A stretch of 64,000 nt of DNA from Mesostigma viride (GCA_009746045.1 RPFO01000076.1:932114-996113); one strand, 5' to 3'; positions 53,815-64,000 are shown, counted from the stretch's first letter. The notes: a model not told the origin generated them from the sequence alone. Program-made: numbers and translations.

Positions 53815-56800
53815 ACCCCAGATGAAAACTTTTGCCTGCCTGTTTTTATAACCTCTGTAGGAGCTGAATCTCCCTACCACTACGTGTGCGTCCTCTTATG
53901 TTCTTGAATGGTGGTTTAACCGTTCCCCACACTGTTGTAGACCCTTTCCTGCATGCTGATGAACTCTTGAATGTCTCTGTGTTGATAGATAGCGGGCGGC
54001 TAGCTCCTTTGTGAGCGAGGCCCTAGTTAGGCGTTTAGGACTAGTTCCTACCCCTCACACCAAACCCGTCACTGTTCATTATGCTGATGGTCGCACCAGT
54101 CATTCCCCGGGTACGGTGTCCCTTCCCCTGGTCATACAAGGACGTACTGTTAACCTGACGGCCACTATAGGCCCTATCACTACCGCTGATGTATTACTAG
54201 GATTAGATTGGCACCAAGATAATAAGATTACTATTAATTATGATACCATGGTCATTTGGTTCCCAGATAGCTCTTACTGGGTACCAGAACGTCATTATAG
54301 ATTGGAAAATTTATCCTTGGTAGATATTACTCCTCCTACACCTGTTGATCCTCCTGTAAGACCTATACCTGAAGTGTTAATGTCCAATGATGAGTTGCGT
54401 TCTGAATTAAAGGAATATGGATATTTATTATGTATGTTCCTTCAGTTAGAAGTACAGGAGATACCTATCACTAATAATAGTGTGGATATAGATATAAACA
54501 CCGTGGATACAATAGGAGTGGGATTTACTGAAAATGAAATAGTAAGATACATGGCTGTGATAGATTCCTCGAAAGTATTTGAAGAAAAGACTCCTTCTTA
54601 TCCTCCTCCTCGTTCTGTTTTACACCGTGTAGTTATCAAGGACGGTGCAGTTCCTACTCACTCTCCGATGTATAGAATGGGCCCTACCGAGTTAAAGGAA
54701 CTAAAACAGATTTTAGTGTCACTATTAGAAGCAGGATTGATAGAGCCTAGTAACTCTCCCTACTCAGCTGGTGTCCTGTTAGTTCCTAAGCCAAATGGCA
54801 AGTTTCGCCTAGTTACTGATTATAGGAAGTTGAATGATATTACTGTGAAGTCTAAATACCCTCTACCTCGTATTGATGATATATTTAATAAGGTTAAAGG
54901 TTCCACTTGTTTCACAGTATTGGATTGCGCGGATGGTTTTTGGCAGTTGCGGATAGCCCCTGAGGATTGCCATAAAACCGCCTTTGCTACCCCTTTTGGT
55001 CATTACCAGTTTAGAGTAGCGGCTATGGGACTCTGTAACTCGCCTGCCTCTTTTCAAATGTTAATGAATGAAGTGCTTAGACCTGTTATGGGAAATTCCC
55101 ACCTTCCTCAGGTGTCCTCTGATTTAAAAGATCCTTCCTTCTCCTCTGTTTCCTTATCTGAGCATGACCGTTCTTGTGCTCAAGCTTATTTAGATGATAG
55201 TCTTATTTACTCTCCTGATTTTGAAACGCACCTACGTGATTTGAAGAAAGTATTAGAAATAATGGCTGAAAACTCTTTGTGGGCGCGCCGTGCTAAAGTT
55301 CGTTCGGGTAGGAGTGTCCCATTTTTAGGGCACGTCCTGTCAGATGCCGGGGTCGCTACCGACCCGGATAAAACCAAGTCAATTCAGGAATGGCCTACCC
55401 CTACCGACGTTAAAGGTGTACGTAGCTTTCTAGGGATTGCTTCTTACTATAGGCGTTTTATCCCGCGTTTCGCAACTATAGCAGCCCCTATTAATCATTT
55501 ATTAAAGAAGGATATCCCCTTTGTTTGGAGTAGTGAATGCCAGTCGGCTTTTCAGTGTCTAAAATCCCTACTCCTCTCCCCTCCTGTACTCATCCTACCG
55601 GATACTACTAAACCCTTTGTTGTAGCTACAGATGCTAGTAAGGTAGCTATAGGGGGCGTCCTTCTCCAGGATCAGGGTCAGGGCTTACAGCCAATCGAGT
55701 ATATCTCTAGGACAATGCTTCCTGCGGAACGTAACTATCCCGTACACCAGCAAGAGCTATTAGCTGTGGTGTATTGTTGCCACGCGTGGCAGCACTTTCT
55801 TAAAGGTGCTCAATTTGATGTTTGCCTGAATGAACCCTGTGAGCTTGATCCTTATAGATTAGTTATCCAGACGGACCACCGTCCCCTTACCCATCTTCTC
55901 TCACAACCCAACCTCACCCCTTGTCAAGCGCGCTGGATGGAGTTTTTAGCACAGTTTTCCCCTTTTAAACTTCAGTATGTTAAGGGTGTAGATAACATAG
56001 TACCAGATGCACTCTCCCGTCGTGCAGATTACTCCTTTTTCGAGGACCTTGATGTTCTCAATACTACTCTAGTTCCTACTACTATGGGTGTAACCCCGTA
56101 TGGTGAACTACCTGATGATGAATCCTATGCCTACCTCTTTCATACAGCAGTTCGCATGCCTGATCTCCTTTCTCACGTAGGACTCTCTCTCCCGTGTGAG
56201 GCCCTTCCTGTGGTCTCGGTGGGGGGGGAGGGGAAAAATAAAATTTCTATACCGCTTAGCCATATAGCGACTAGGTCGGGAAAGTCTTATGAAAACATAG
56301 TCCCTCTAGGACCTCCCCTTCTCTTTGGCAAGGCGGTAGGAGATCTCTTTAAACCTGTTCTGGATACCTCTGTAGCGATGCCTACCTCTGATCTTGAACG
56401 CCTTATTAGTAGATTTACGGCCACTGAGCCGGAGGCATTAGCTGCCATTGCTGCCCATCCCCAACAATTAGGCAAGCACCCTTGTAAATTTGTAGGTGGA
56501 TTTTTATATGTGCAGATAGCAGATTCTCCCCCTCAATGGCGCCTGTATGAGATAGATATTCCTACCTCTTGGCAGACCCACTCTCGCACCTTTCATAGAA
56601 GCCAGCTGAAGCTCTATCATCAGAGCACGTTCGCTGGTAGAGAATCAGCCCCTGCCCCTTTAGAGCATAATCCGGATACTGGTGAGGTAGAGGATGAGGT
56701 AGAGGGTATCGTGGCCCATAGGGATATCAGAAAGGGCCGCGGTACCCAGCGCCAGTATAAGGTGAAGTGGATGTATGCTCGTAGCGAGGTAGATAAGGTC

Positions 56801-56872
56801 TGGTATACGGAGAGTGAGCTAGATGGGTGTAGTCGCCTGCTGCAGGAGTATAAAACCCTGCATAAGCTCTAG
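53815..56872 (+). pseudogene. pol: Protease, RT, RNase H and chromodomain of element C, integrase core missing
   Basis: Protease starts in another frame (VSVLIDSG near 53977-54000) and an indel just after the active site shifts into the long frame 54011-56872 (953 codons). Numbered there: protease end to about 75 (VLLGLDW), RT about 220-400 with Asp 305 and YLDD 393-396, RNase H with Asp 541, Glu 582, Asp 622 and Asp 666. A linker to FVGGFLYVQ (828-835) follows, then a jump at about 850-858 straight to HRSQLKLYH, the segment that normally follows the integrase core. A chromodomain is at 895-945 (VEGIVAHRDI … YKVKWMY … WYTESEL). In element A about 290 residues lie between these points. The deletion is in frame. 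Confidence 0.85.
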
Positions 56873-56948
56873 TTGTAGACCTTCTCCTCTCTTATGTTAT
56901 GTCTGCTGTCGACGGGTGGTTGGTTGTCCCCTCCCCTCCGCAGCCGTC

Positions 56949-59261
56949 ATGTCAGAGCCTACCCCTCCGGCTGAGAGCTCGCTGCCGTCCCCGCCTCCAC
57001 CGGACCCTGAGCTGTATTTCGAGGCCCTTCCGGGCCGCTGGGTGTCGAGGTCCAGTTACCCGGGTGGCGTGGTGCAGCCGGCCCTCCATGCCCAACATGC
57101 GGGTCTAGTCAGGGCTGCCCTCTTTGGGGTCACGTGGTACGGCCCTTCCCCTGATGATCCGCACCAGCTTGTTTTGCACGGGTTCGACGATACCGGGCAC
57201 TGTTTGTTAGGGTGTGGTTCCCGCTGTCCGGCCTTAGAACAGATAGCTGCGGTTCTCCAGTGCTCCCGAGTGTTCTCCTACCTTTCTACCCCTGTGGGCC
57301 GCACCTGCCTACGGGAGGTCTTTCCCTGGCTTCCGGCTGAGGGTGATGCAGAGGTAGATGAGAACCCCTGCGACCTCCTACGGGCCGTAGAATTCATGGA
57401 GATAGCTGATCAATCGGCGGGATTAGCAGTTTTCGGTCCTGCCCCTACGGGCGCCCCAGCCGAGGTACATTATACTCCAGAATATTCAGCCTCGAGCGCT
57501 GCGCCCTCCTCCTCAGCGTCTGCTCCTCCCTCGCCCGTCCCGTCGTCCCCACGGTCGACCCGGCGTGTTGCAGTGGAGCCTACCCCTCTGGGTTTGCCTG
57601 ATCCTCTTTCGGCGACGGTTTCGGCTATGCAGGCGCAGATCCAGTCCCTGACCACGGCGTTCGGGGCCTTCTTGGCGGCCCAAGCGCAGACTCCGGCCAC
57701 GCCAGGTGGGGTGTCTGTGGTGTCCGCGCCCCCTACCCCTTCGGTTGTTTCGGCACCGGTGGTTTCGCCTGCGCCCCCTACCCCTTCTGGTGCTTCGGCT
57801 CCGACACCTCCAGTTGCCGCTGTGCCTGCGACCGACGTTTCGGCGCCGCGACGCGAGTCTTCCGTCCCCTCGGCTGTGCCCGCCGTCACCTCCTCTGGGC
57901 CACCCGCTGCGCCATCGCAGCCAGTGCGGGGTTTCTTCAGCGACACGGGCGATCATCCCAGGCTTTGGGAGGGTGGTCCCCCGCAGAGGATTCCGGTGCC
58001 CGACTGGAGTTTGGATGGCAACCAATCTTATGCCGGACTGCCTGTCCCTACGGGCCCTATTTTCAATATGTGGCCTGAGGGTGCGCCGGCAACGGAGACC
58101 GGCGCGCCAGCTGCGGTGGCGGGTCCGTCCCGGCCCTCTCTGGCTTCGGGTCCGGCGCGACCTCCTGTTGTACCAGTGCCACCTGCGTCGGAGTCGGCTC
58201 CTGCCCCTGTGTCGGCCCCTGCTTCGGCCCCTGCCCCTTCGGCCTCTCGGTCTTTGGCGGCGGTTGTTCGGTCTACCGGTCAGGATCCTCGTGCCACTCG
58301 CGCTGCCGATTCCCTCCGGGAGTTGTCCCAGGGTGATCGGGACAGGGCCCCTTCTGTGGTGCATGCGACGCCGGAGTCGCGTGACACGCCCATTCCTGGG
58401 TATGGTATGTCCGCACTCGCCTGCCGACAGTGTGACCTGCCGCGCGCCTCTGCTGAGCTTGCCATCTCTCCCATGTCCTACGGGTTCTCCCAGGCGTGTC
58501 GGGCGCCTCGGGATCGTGGCCTACCCATTGAGACTGATCGGCCTCCTTTCGACATGGTTATTTTAGCTGATCCTGTGTTCCAGGGTGAGATCCTGGTGCG
58601 GCGCGTTCTGTATCGCTGGGCTAGGCGCCACAACGACTTGGACACCTACGGTGGGTTCCAGTGGGCTTACCCTCCGCCTCTGTGCATTATGGCTTCGGAT
58701 GCCCTTTCGGTCGAGTTTCCTGCGGTGCCGGGTGCTGCGTACACCGTGGTCCTCCAGCCCATCCTGGAGTGGGATGCCCGTCGTCCGGCGCCTATCCCGG
58801 GCCAGGGTCTAGACTCCCGCGGTCACCCTCCTCCTCGGGCCAGCGACTACCTAGAGACATTCGGGTCGCGACAGTGTGTTCGTCGGTGGCGCTCACGCGA
58901 GGTTCGGCACATCCGGTTGTGGCCGTCCAACGTGGAGCCCCTGGTGGACCTGTTCTTCCCGACGGGTATGCGCCCTCGGATCCGGTACCATCGCCTCCTC
59001 CTGCGGGCCCTTTGCTTGATCGCGGTAGAGCCTTTCCTTCGCCTCTTTGCCTGTGGCTTTCTGGACTGGGCCCGTGGCCAGGTCGTCCTCACGCAGCATA
59101 GGTATTACTGGGCCTTCCTGGGCCTCTTTCCCGACGGCGTGTGGGCCGATGTTTTCCTCACTGTAGATAGGCATGACAATGTCGAGGACGTGGCCCACTA
59201 CCAGGCCTACCTGGAGGTCCTGCTGGCCTCTCGTGGCACTTATCAGACGGATGGTCACTAG
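56949..59261 (+). CDS. Large GC-rich ORF in the env position of element C (unknown)
   Basis: 770 residues from the ATG at 56949, 77 bases after the chromodomain stop; an earlier in-frame start at 56823 would overlap pol. The N-terminal 170 residues look globular with a Cys cluster (CLLGCGSRC). About 175-470 is Ala/Pro/Ser-rich and low complexity. About 480-770 is again globular, with many Trp, Tyr and Arg (LVRRVLYRWARRHNDLD, RYYWAFLGLFPDGVWADVF). No signal peptide, membrane span or enzyme motif is seen, so it does not look like an envelope protein. Codons are strongly GC-ending, unlike the AT-rich gag and pol next to it, which suggests separate origin. No break is seen over the full length. 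Confidence 0.6.
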   Translation: MSEPTPPAESSLPSPPPPDPELYFEALPGRWVSRSSYPGGVVQPALHAQHAGLVRAALFGVTWYGPSPDDPHQLVLHGFDDTGHCLLGCGSRCPALEQIAAVLQCSRVFSYLSTPVGRTCLREVFPWLPAEGDAEVDENPCDLLRAVEFMEIADQSAGLAVFGPAPTGAPAEVHYTPEYSASSAAPSSSASAPPSPVPSSPRSTRRVAVEPTPLGLPDPLSATVSAMQAQIQSLTTAFGAFLAAQAQTPATPGGVSVVSAPPTPSVVSAPVVSPAPPTPSGASAPTPPVAAVPATDVSAPRRESSVPSAVPAVTSSGPPAAPSQPVRGFFSDTGDHPRLWEGGPPQRIPVPDWSLDGNQSYAGLPVPTGPIFNMWPEGAPATETGAPAAVAGPSRPSLASGPARPPVVPVPPASESAPAPVSAPASAPAPSASRSLAAVVRSTGQDPRATRAADSLRELSQGDRDRAPSVVHATPESRDTPIPGYGMSALACRQCDLPRASAELAISPMSYGFSQACRAPRDRGLPIETDRPPFDMVILADPVFQGEILVRRVLYRWARRHNDLDTYGGFQWAYPPPLCIMASDALSVEFPAVPGAAYTVVLQPILEWDARRPAPIPGQGLDSRGHPPPRASDYLETFGSRQCVRRWRSREVRHIRLWPSNVEPLVDLFFPTGMRPRIRYHRLLLRALCLIAVEPFLRLFACGFLDWARGQVVLTQHRYYWAFLGLFPDGVWADVFLTVDRHDNVEDVAHYQAYLEVLLASRGTYQTDGH

Positions 59262-59635
59262 ATAGAGGGCCTTAGGCCCGACCTGAGGGTGTTGTCCCTC
59301 CGGTATATAGAGTCGCCCTCATATTCTGGCCAGTTGGTTGGCTGTTCTTGGTCCTTAGCGCTGATGTGTTTACTCTGTGTGTCCTGCCCAGTGCCGTCCC
59401 CCCCGGCCAGGACTCCGTTCCAGGCAGTTAGGGGAACCTACCACCAGGTTTGGTGCTGGCTAACCCTACACCACCCGGCGTGGTGGTGGAGACCGTGTGA
59501 ACTATTGGTGCTTTGTATCTGGGATGGTTTATCGATTGTGTTGGTGTGTGCTGGGTGCATTAGGTTTTTCCTACCCCTTTGGTTTCCTTCTCTCTGCGTA
59601 GGGAGGGGGCTCCCTACCTTTTGTGGGGGGGGAGG
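59262..59635 (+). other. 3' UTR and polypurine tract of element C
   Basis: 374 bases without coding sequence, ending in a G-rich tract (GTGGGGGGGGAGG) directly before the 3' LTR, the usual plus-strand primer position. Confidence 0.65.
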
Positions 59636-60207
59636 TGTTACGTCGCGTAACAATTCGTTGTAGTTACGGACGTAAATTAGGTCCTTTACCTCGGCTGTTA
59701 TTAGGTTTACGTGCAGTTCTAGCTGGGACATGATTGTCCCCGTAACAGTACTGTGGTATATTGGGTGCCTTTGGGCGCCGCGCCGCGTACTTTATTAGTG
59801 GTCCTTATCCTTTTGTAGAATGTAGTGGACCGGCGTGCATCTGTGCACCTGCCGGTGTTTCTGTGTCTCGGCAGGCGAGGGCCAGGTCGGCCCGAGCCTG
59901 TTGGACCGTTGGTGACCATTTATGCACGTTCCACTCCGTGTGTGGCCACTCGGCGTGTGTTAAATGAATTAACACATATAGGCTTGGGTCACGGCAGTGT
60001 AGTTGTGTTTCCTTCCTCTTTTCCTGGAGTAAACGGGTTTGGTTAAATGGCCTATGGCATATTATAGTAGCACATATGTCAATGCATTGAGATCTGGATC
60101 GTCTCGTTCGTCTTTCGCTAGGGGTTTAAATAGAGGCGGCCTTACTAGTCTAGGTAGTATCAGAAGAGGTAGAGGTAGAGGTGGCGGCCGAGGCTTGCGG
60201 CGTAACA
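59636..60207 (+). repeat. 3' LTR of element C
   Basis: 572 bases, same length as the 5' LTR and no difference found by eye, followed by the duplicated CATGC. Confidence 0.9.
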
Positions 60208-60212
60208 CATGC

Positions 60213-61256
60213 CTGCTCAGCATCAGCTGGCAGCATCCTGGTATGCAGCATAAGAGGATTGATGGCAATGTCACCAAAGAACATGGGAGTCCTGAGGTTC
60301 AGCCTATCCTCCACAGAACGTAGCCATGCAGATGTCACAATGGCAGATGACGTCCTGGGAATCCTCTCCACCAGCAGCACAGTCTTGATCTCTTGGATGG
60401 CTCTCTCCACCACCCCTTGCTGGCCGTGGCTCTCCCTGGGTGTAATCAGCAACTCTGGAAACTCTGGCAGGTTCTCACAGCACTCAAACTGAATGTCACA
60501 CTGCAACAACTCCAACCCAGGGTACCTGCTCCTTGTCAACTTCAGAGCAGCAATCAATGTAGGCTTCTCCATGTCAGGCAGGATCTCTAGTAGGGTCTTG
60601 TACTTGGTATATCTGTCCACTGCCACCAGCAGCTTCAAACCCCTGATTCTCTGAATATCTACCTGCACATGGCCTGGCTGCAAAATAGGAGACCTGGCAT
60701 GAGACTGCTTGGGCTTTCTAGCAACTAGCCTGCACTTGCAAGCTTGAGCAACCTGTTGGCAGATGGAGTACAACTCACTTCCTCCCAGCCGTCTAGCAAC
60801 TTGCAAAGACTGAGCTGCATGGCCAAACATGGTATGCAACCTTGAGGCAATGTCATACAAGAGAGAAAACCTTTTATTGTCATTATTAGCACTCAAGGTA
60901 TGTACAGATCCCTTATGTACAGGAGGCACCAGGGTCGTGCCTGTCAGACTGTCTCCAGCCCTATCCTCATCCTGACCATCCTGTGCCAGTCCTGCACGGT
61001 CAGAATGCTTCTGAGATCCACCTGGGTCCACATCACCAGGTCCTACCTCAGGCTCAGCACCGCCATGGCGGGCACGTTGGCGAGTAACCACTGCAGCTAC
61101 AGCTGGCATACTCTCTGTGGTAACCAAGCCTGCCCCATCGTGTCCAATAGGCTCTTTCACTAGAGCATGGGGCTGCCCCTCACTGCCGTCACTAGCAGCT
61201 ACATTACACACCCCTGGGGGCACCCTCCAGGGTTCAGGGATGTGTGCAGGCTCAAG
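60213..61256 (-). CDS. pol: Integrase part of B2 pol
   Basis: Open from the UGA at 61257-61259 to the C junction; the native sequence ends at ADAEQAC and continues at 50771 (WKEKLEAKF). Contains LHTMFGHA … CKCRL, VQVDIQRIRG, VAVDRYTKYK, LLQCDIQFE and HGQQGVVERAIQEI. Compared with B1 the frame is intact (no AATT insertion) and has one extra Leu after YKT. DDE residues are present with 29 residues between the second Asp and Glu. Confidence 0.8.
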
Positions 61257-61259
61257 TCA
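61257..61259 (-). other. Single in-frame UGA between gag and pol (B2)
   Basis: Same CAU UGA CUU context as in B1, with pol open in the same frame after it. Confidence 0.6.
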
Positions 61260-61793
61260 ATGATCAGCAGCCTTGCCCTTGCCCTTATCCTGGGATGGAC
61301 CAGCCTTGTCCTTGCTGCCACCCTGAGCTGGCTTGCTCTGACCTTCCTGCCTCAGGTACGAGGGACACTCATTCCTGAAGTGACCCTTCCCCTGGCAGAA
61401 ATAACATTCCACCTGACTGATGTCCCGTGAGGTCCCACTGTTGGGCCCAGCCTTGGGAGGACCACCCACCCTCTTGAAGTCAAACTGGGACTGTGGATGC
61501 CCCGACTTCGGCGGGGTCCCCCGTCCAGCCCTTCTGTCACGCCCCCTCCTGGACCTTCCTCGACCCCTTGAAGAGGTCTCAGGCCCTCTCGAGGGCGCTA
61601 GGCCCCCGTGGCCCGATCCCCTCATGGACTTAACCGTAGGTTCAGCGGCCTCCTCGTCACCCTGACGAGGGCGCTTACCACCCACGTACTTGCCGCTGAA
61701 ACACTCATACAACTGGTCCGTCATGGCTGCCCAGCCATGGACCTGTCGCATGTGGATGGTCACATTGTCCATGGTGACCGGATCCAGCTGCAG
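61260..61793 (-). pseudogene. gag: gag of B2, C-terminal part, cut by element F
   Basis: Corresponds to B1 gag from VTMDNVTIHMRQVHGW onward: basic Arg-rich region, zinc knuckle CYFCQGKGHFRNEC, Lys-rich tail. The N-terminal half lies beyond F, outside the window. About 98 percent like B1 by eye. Confidence 0.75.
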
Positions 61794-62472
61794 TGTTGCG
61801 GGCCCGACCCTTGGAACGGGCGCAACAATGGAATAAATTATGTATTTTGGCTTGTTGTCATAGTCCGTAGGACTTTGGGACTCATTTCGGGACTTAATTT
61901 GGGAATTGTCCCTTGGTCAGGACTTTTGTATGGAACTTTATGATAGTTTGTGTGATTCGGACCAGTTATTTTGGGCCTAGGTTGATGTATGCGATCTTCT
62001 AGGGGCCGGTGCAGTCGCGCCGCGCTGCGTACTTTATAGCTGGTTGAGATATTGTACTCATGCGTGGATTCTGTAGCCTGGCGAGGGTCGATGTCGACCC
62101 GAGGATCTTGTGTGGACTGCATGTTTCGGAGTTCTCTGGAAGGTCGGCGCCATGTCGGCGCCTCTTGCCAGCTTGGTGGCAGACCTAGGTGAAATTGGTC
62201 CGAGGACGAGAGTCTCGTCCTCTTGGTTCGATGAATGTAAAGTGCGATGAAGCCTACACACTGAACCTGGGGCACTTATCCATTTGTAATTGGTATTGCT
62301 AGCCATTATAAGTGTGTATTAAATAGCTTGACACCAAGTCGCGGTGCCAGATATCTCACGACCCCAGTCGTGAAGCGCAATCTGCATTAGGCCACCTTGA
62401 TTCTTCCTATTACCGGCACAGTTGATCTTTCGCGACGTAGCTCAGGCTAGGTGTCTGGGCTGGCACGTTACA
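61794..62472 (+). repeat. 5' LTR of element F
   Basis: 679 bases, TGTTGCGGG … ACGTTACA. The start is fixed by divergence from B1 gag, the end by the priming site two bases later. Confidence 0.75.
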
Positions 62473-62473
62473 C

Positions 62474-62486
62474 TGGTTATCGGAGG
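62474..62486 (+). other. Primer binding site of element F
   Basis: TGGTTATCGGAGG, the site of A and C with one extra T. The leader from 62487 to 63243 shows short repeats (TTCAACGA…GGCGG types near 62600-62820) but no ORF that I can support. Confidence 0.6.
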
Positions 62487-63243
62487 TTTGTGTTGCTGGC
62501 TAGGTTAGCTAACTCTCGCAGAGAGAGCTAGTGTAGCCAGTCAGGAAGACCAAGGCGGAGCTTGGTGTAGATAGAGGTTCCGTTATTCAACGACCGCTGG
62601 ACAGGTCGGCGGCAATCCCGCAAGGGATTCAACGACAACCTAGACGGCGAGCGGCCAGTAAGGAATACTCGGCGGGGTCAGCAGCGATCCCGTGGTGTTG
62701 GGCTGTCGACGGTAGCGGCTAAAGCCCCAGTTTTCAACGACACCCGGTGGCGGCCAGAGCTCCGGCTTTCAACGACACCAGGTGGCGGCCAGAACTCAGG
62801 GTTTTCAACGATACTGACGGCAGTAAGGCATCGGTAAAGCAATATATATAAGTCCTTCTTGTCCTTCCCGTCTTACCCACGCGCGTAGAAACGGGGTTTC
62901 TGTTTTCTGTCGTGCTCTTTATTCATGTTTGTGCTTGTTGGTGAATGGGTCGCCCCGGAGGCAGACCTTCGTGAGCCGTGGGCGGACCCCCGGAGGGCAA
63001 CGCTGCTTACAGCTCGAGGGTAGTTACCGGCTGGCCGTTGCCTTACTGTGTTGCCGGTAGCTGTACCTCAACGTTTTTCGTACTGTCTGTGAACGTCCTG
63101 TTTCTGCCTTGTGTTTCTCTCTCGCTGTGAGCACGTCACCTGCACGTAGAGGTATCCTGGGTGGGCTTTCCTCCCTTCTTTCCCCTCCTTGCATTGCATG
63201 CTTCAATACCGTGTGATATTGCTTTATACCTAATCGGTAGTTC

Positions 63244-63597
63244 ATGGGAACCTCTCGCAGCAGACGTAATAATGAAGGAGGATATAGACGTATTAATCAA
63301 GGAGGTAGATCCCAATACCTATCATATGCAGTAGCACACGACGGGGCCACATGCCAACCAGGAATTTTCTACAGTTGGGCTGCGTGTAGTAATCATATTA
63401 AGGATAAAGTCTGACACCCAGCGTCGTTAGCTAGGTAGCAGGGATTTAATACATTAGCGGAGGCAGATCAGTTTATTAAGGATAATATGCCCCTCCCAGA
63501 AGGGCTGCACCAGCATAGGAGTGTCACCCAGATCCCAGCACAGGATGTGTTGCGTGCACTGCAGCAGCTTCACCTGGGCCCATCCTCTAGGGCATAA
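63244..63597 (+). pseudogene. Broken viroplasmin/RNase H1 N-terminal-like ORF of element F
   Basis: 118 codons from an ATG, with two in-frame stops, UGA at 63412-63414 and UAG at 63436-63438. The domain is recognisable across them: YLSYAVAHDG, PGIFYSWAACSNHI, then after the stops GFNTLAEADQFIKDN. This matches the pattern and order in the element C ORF (YYVV, SIFLSWADA, FMSFEEAQTYL). Position is the same, after the leader and before gag. No frame shift is needed. The stops are either decay or, less likely, readthrough sites. Confidence 0.55.
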
Positions 63598-63772
63598 GCA
63601 CCACTCTCACTACTAGATACCAGTATACAGTGATACTGCCTACTAGCTCAGCTACAATAATTAGCAGATAATATATAATTACTATAAGAAGCATTAGTTG
63701 TGGCTTCCTCTTCTCTCTCTTGCTTGCCTGTGTTGGGGAGGTACTCGTGCTGGTACGGTACTAGGGCCCAAA

Positions 63773-64000
63773 ATGCCCTCTAGGAAGCGAGGTGGTGGTA
63801 ATGCACAGCCCCCGAAGGGCCGTAGAGAGACACAGTCCCCGGAGGACAATAGCAGGGAAGAACAAGAAATAGCTAGCACATCTAGTCGGAGTTCCAGTGG
63901 GTCCCGGAGATCCGAGGCAGCCGCTAGGGTTACCGCAGAACGGCAGACGACCCTGGAGTCGCAGCTAGAGCAAGCTGCCCTAGGGTTTGATCAGCAACAG
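63773..64000 (+). CDS. gag: gag N-terminal part of element F (continues beyond window)
   Basis: The ATG at 63773 opens at least 76 codons without a stop to the window end. Begins MPSRKRGGGNAQPPKGRR, then a Ser/Glu-rich stretch and a coiled-coil-like region (ERQTTLESQLEQAALGF). No domain is included yet. The call rests on position after the viroplasmin-like ORF and on the general resemblance of the start to element A gag. Confidence 0.5.
   Translation, partial: MPSRKRGGGNAQPPKGRRETQSPEDNSREEQEIASTSSRSSSGSRRSEAAARVTAERQTTLESQLEQAALGFDQQQ

Larger units (their letters stand above)
50772..60207 (+). mobile_element. Ty3/gypsy element C, integrase-deleted, with two extra ORFs
   Basis: 9436 bases, two 572-base LTRs that look identical, ends TGTTACG … CGTAACA, and the 5-bp duplication CATGC (50767-50771 and 60208-60212). 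The empty site is present in B1 near 16795. Order: viroplasmin-like ORF, gag, protease, RT, RNase H, a remnant linker, chromodomain, a 770-residue ORF. The integrase zinc region and DDE core are absent. Small frame breaks lie in gag and protease. Confidence 0.9.
38857..61793 (-). mobile_element. Copia-like element B2, split by D and C and cut by F
   Basis: Minus-strand order: gag (61260-61793, cut by F), UGA, integrase (60213-61256), element C, integrase end, protease-like domain, RT and RNase H (48219-50771), 3' region (47412-48218), and the 3' LTR split by D. Its pol is the best-preserved copy of the family. Its 5' end lies beyond F, outside the window. Confidence 0.8.
61794..64000 (+). mobile_element. 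Ty3/gypsy-type element F, 5' end only
   Basis: Interrupts B2 gag. LTR, priming site, leader, a broken viroplasmin-like ORF and the start of gag are inside the window. Its LTR shares the GC-rich block and GCGTACTTTATA with element C, and both have the small ORF before gag, so F and C are relatives. The right part is outside, so its target duplication (perhaps TGCAG, 61789-61793) cannot be confirmed. Confidence 0.75.

Noticed and set aside
57513-58364. Arg-rich 283-codon minus-strand frame and a plus-strand shadow frame at 57706-58566
   Set aside because: Both are mirrors of the GC-rich, Ala/Pro/Ser-coding middle part of the C third ORF.

Overview
Eukaryotic nuclear DNA made almost entirely of transposable elements inserted into one another; no ordinary host gene is certain. 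The three gypsy-type leaders carry a priming site close to the 3' end of initiator tRNA-Met (TGGTATCGGAGG, or a one-base variant), chromodomains are present, and GT-AG intron signals, LINE fragments, a hAT-like and a CACTA-like element also occur. This fits a plant or algal-type genome; the species cannot be named from the sequence.

Left part (1-12714): an LTR with a minus-strand priming site lies at the left edge, followed by a 3'-UTR module (930-1406) of a copia-like family. An unclassified insertion (1407-12714) holds a complete Ty3/gypsy chromovirus, element A (2589-11991, 5-bp target duplication TGTAT), whose reading frames carry several indels.

Middle (12715-36138, minus strand): copia-like element B1, split by a 1.3-kb hAT-like element (15206-16525) and by a 15.3-kb element T (18808-34096) with 56-bp terminal inverted repeats starting CACTA. 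T is filled with microsatellites, two 5'-truncated LINE copies, a 2.9-kb inverted-repeat element W and a possible multi-exon gene. B1 ends with its 5' LTR at 35441-36138.

Right part (36139-64000): a duplicated non-coding spacer, then copia-like element B2 on the minus strand. B2's 3' LTR is split by copia-like element D (39199-47048, duplication GTGAC). Its pol is split by gypsy element C (50772-60207, duplication CATGC, LTRs identical by eye). Its gag is cut by gypsy element F (61794 to beyond the window end).

Two groups stand out. B1, B2 and D form a copia-like lineage with LTR ends AGTT...AACT, an extra first ORF (B1 and D), gag and pol in one frame separated by a single UGA, the order integrase, protease-like, RT, RNase H, a DTN motif in place of the protease DTG/DSG, an RT box HGDD in place of YVDD, and a tRNA T-arm-like motif after pol. 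C and F are gypsy elements with a small viroplasmin/RNase H1-type hybrid-binding ORF before gag. C has also lost its integrase core and carries a GC-rich 770-residue ORF in the env position, yet has identical LTRs, which suggests recent mobilisation in trans.
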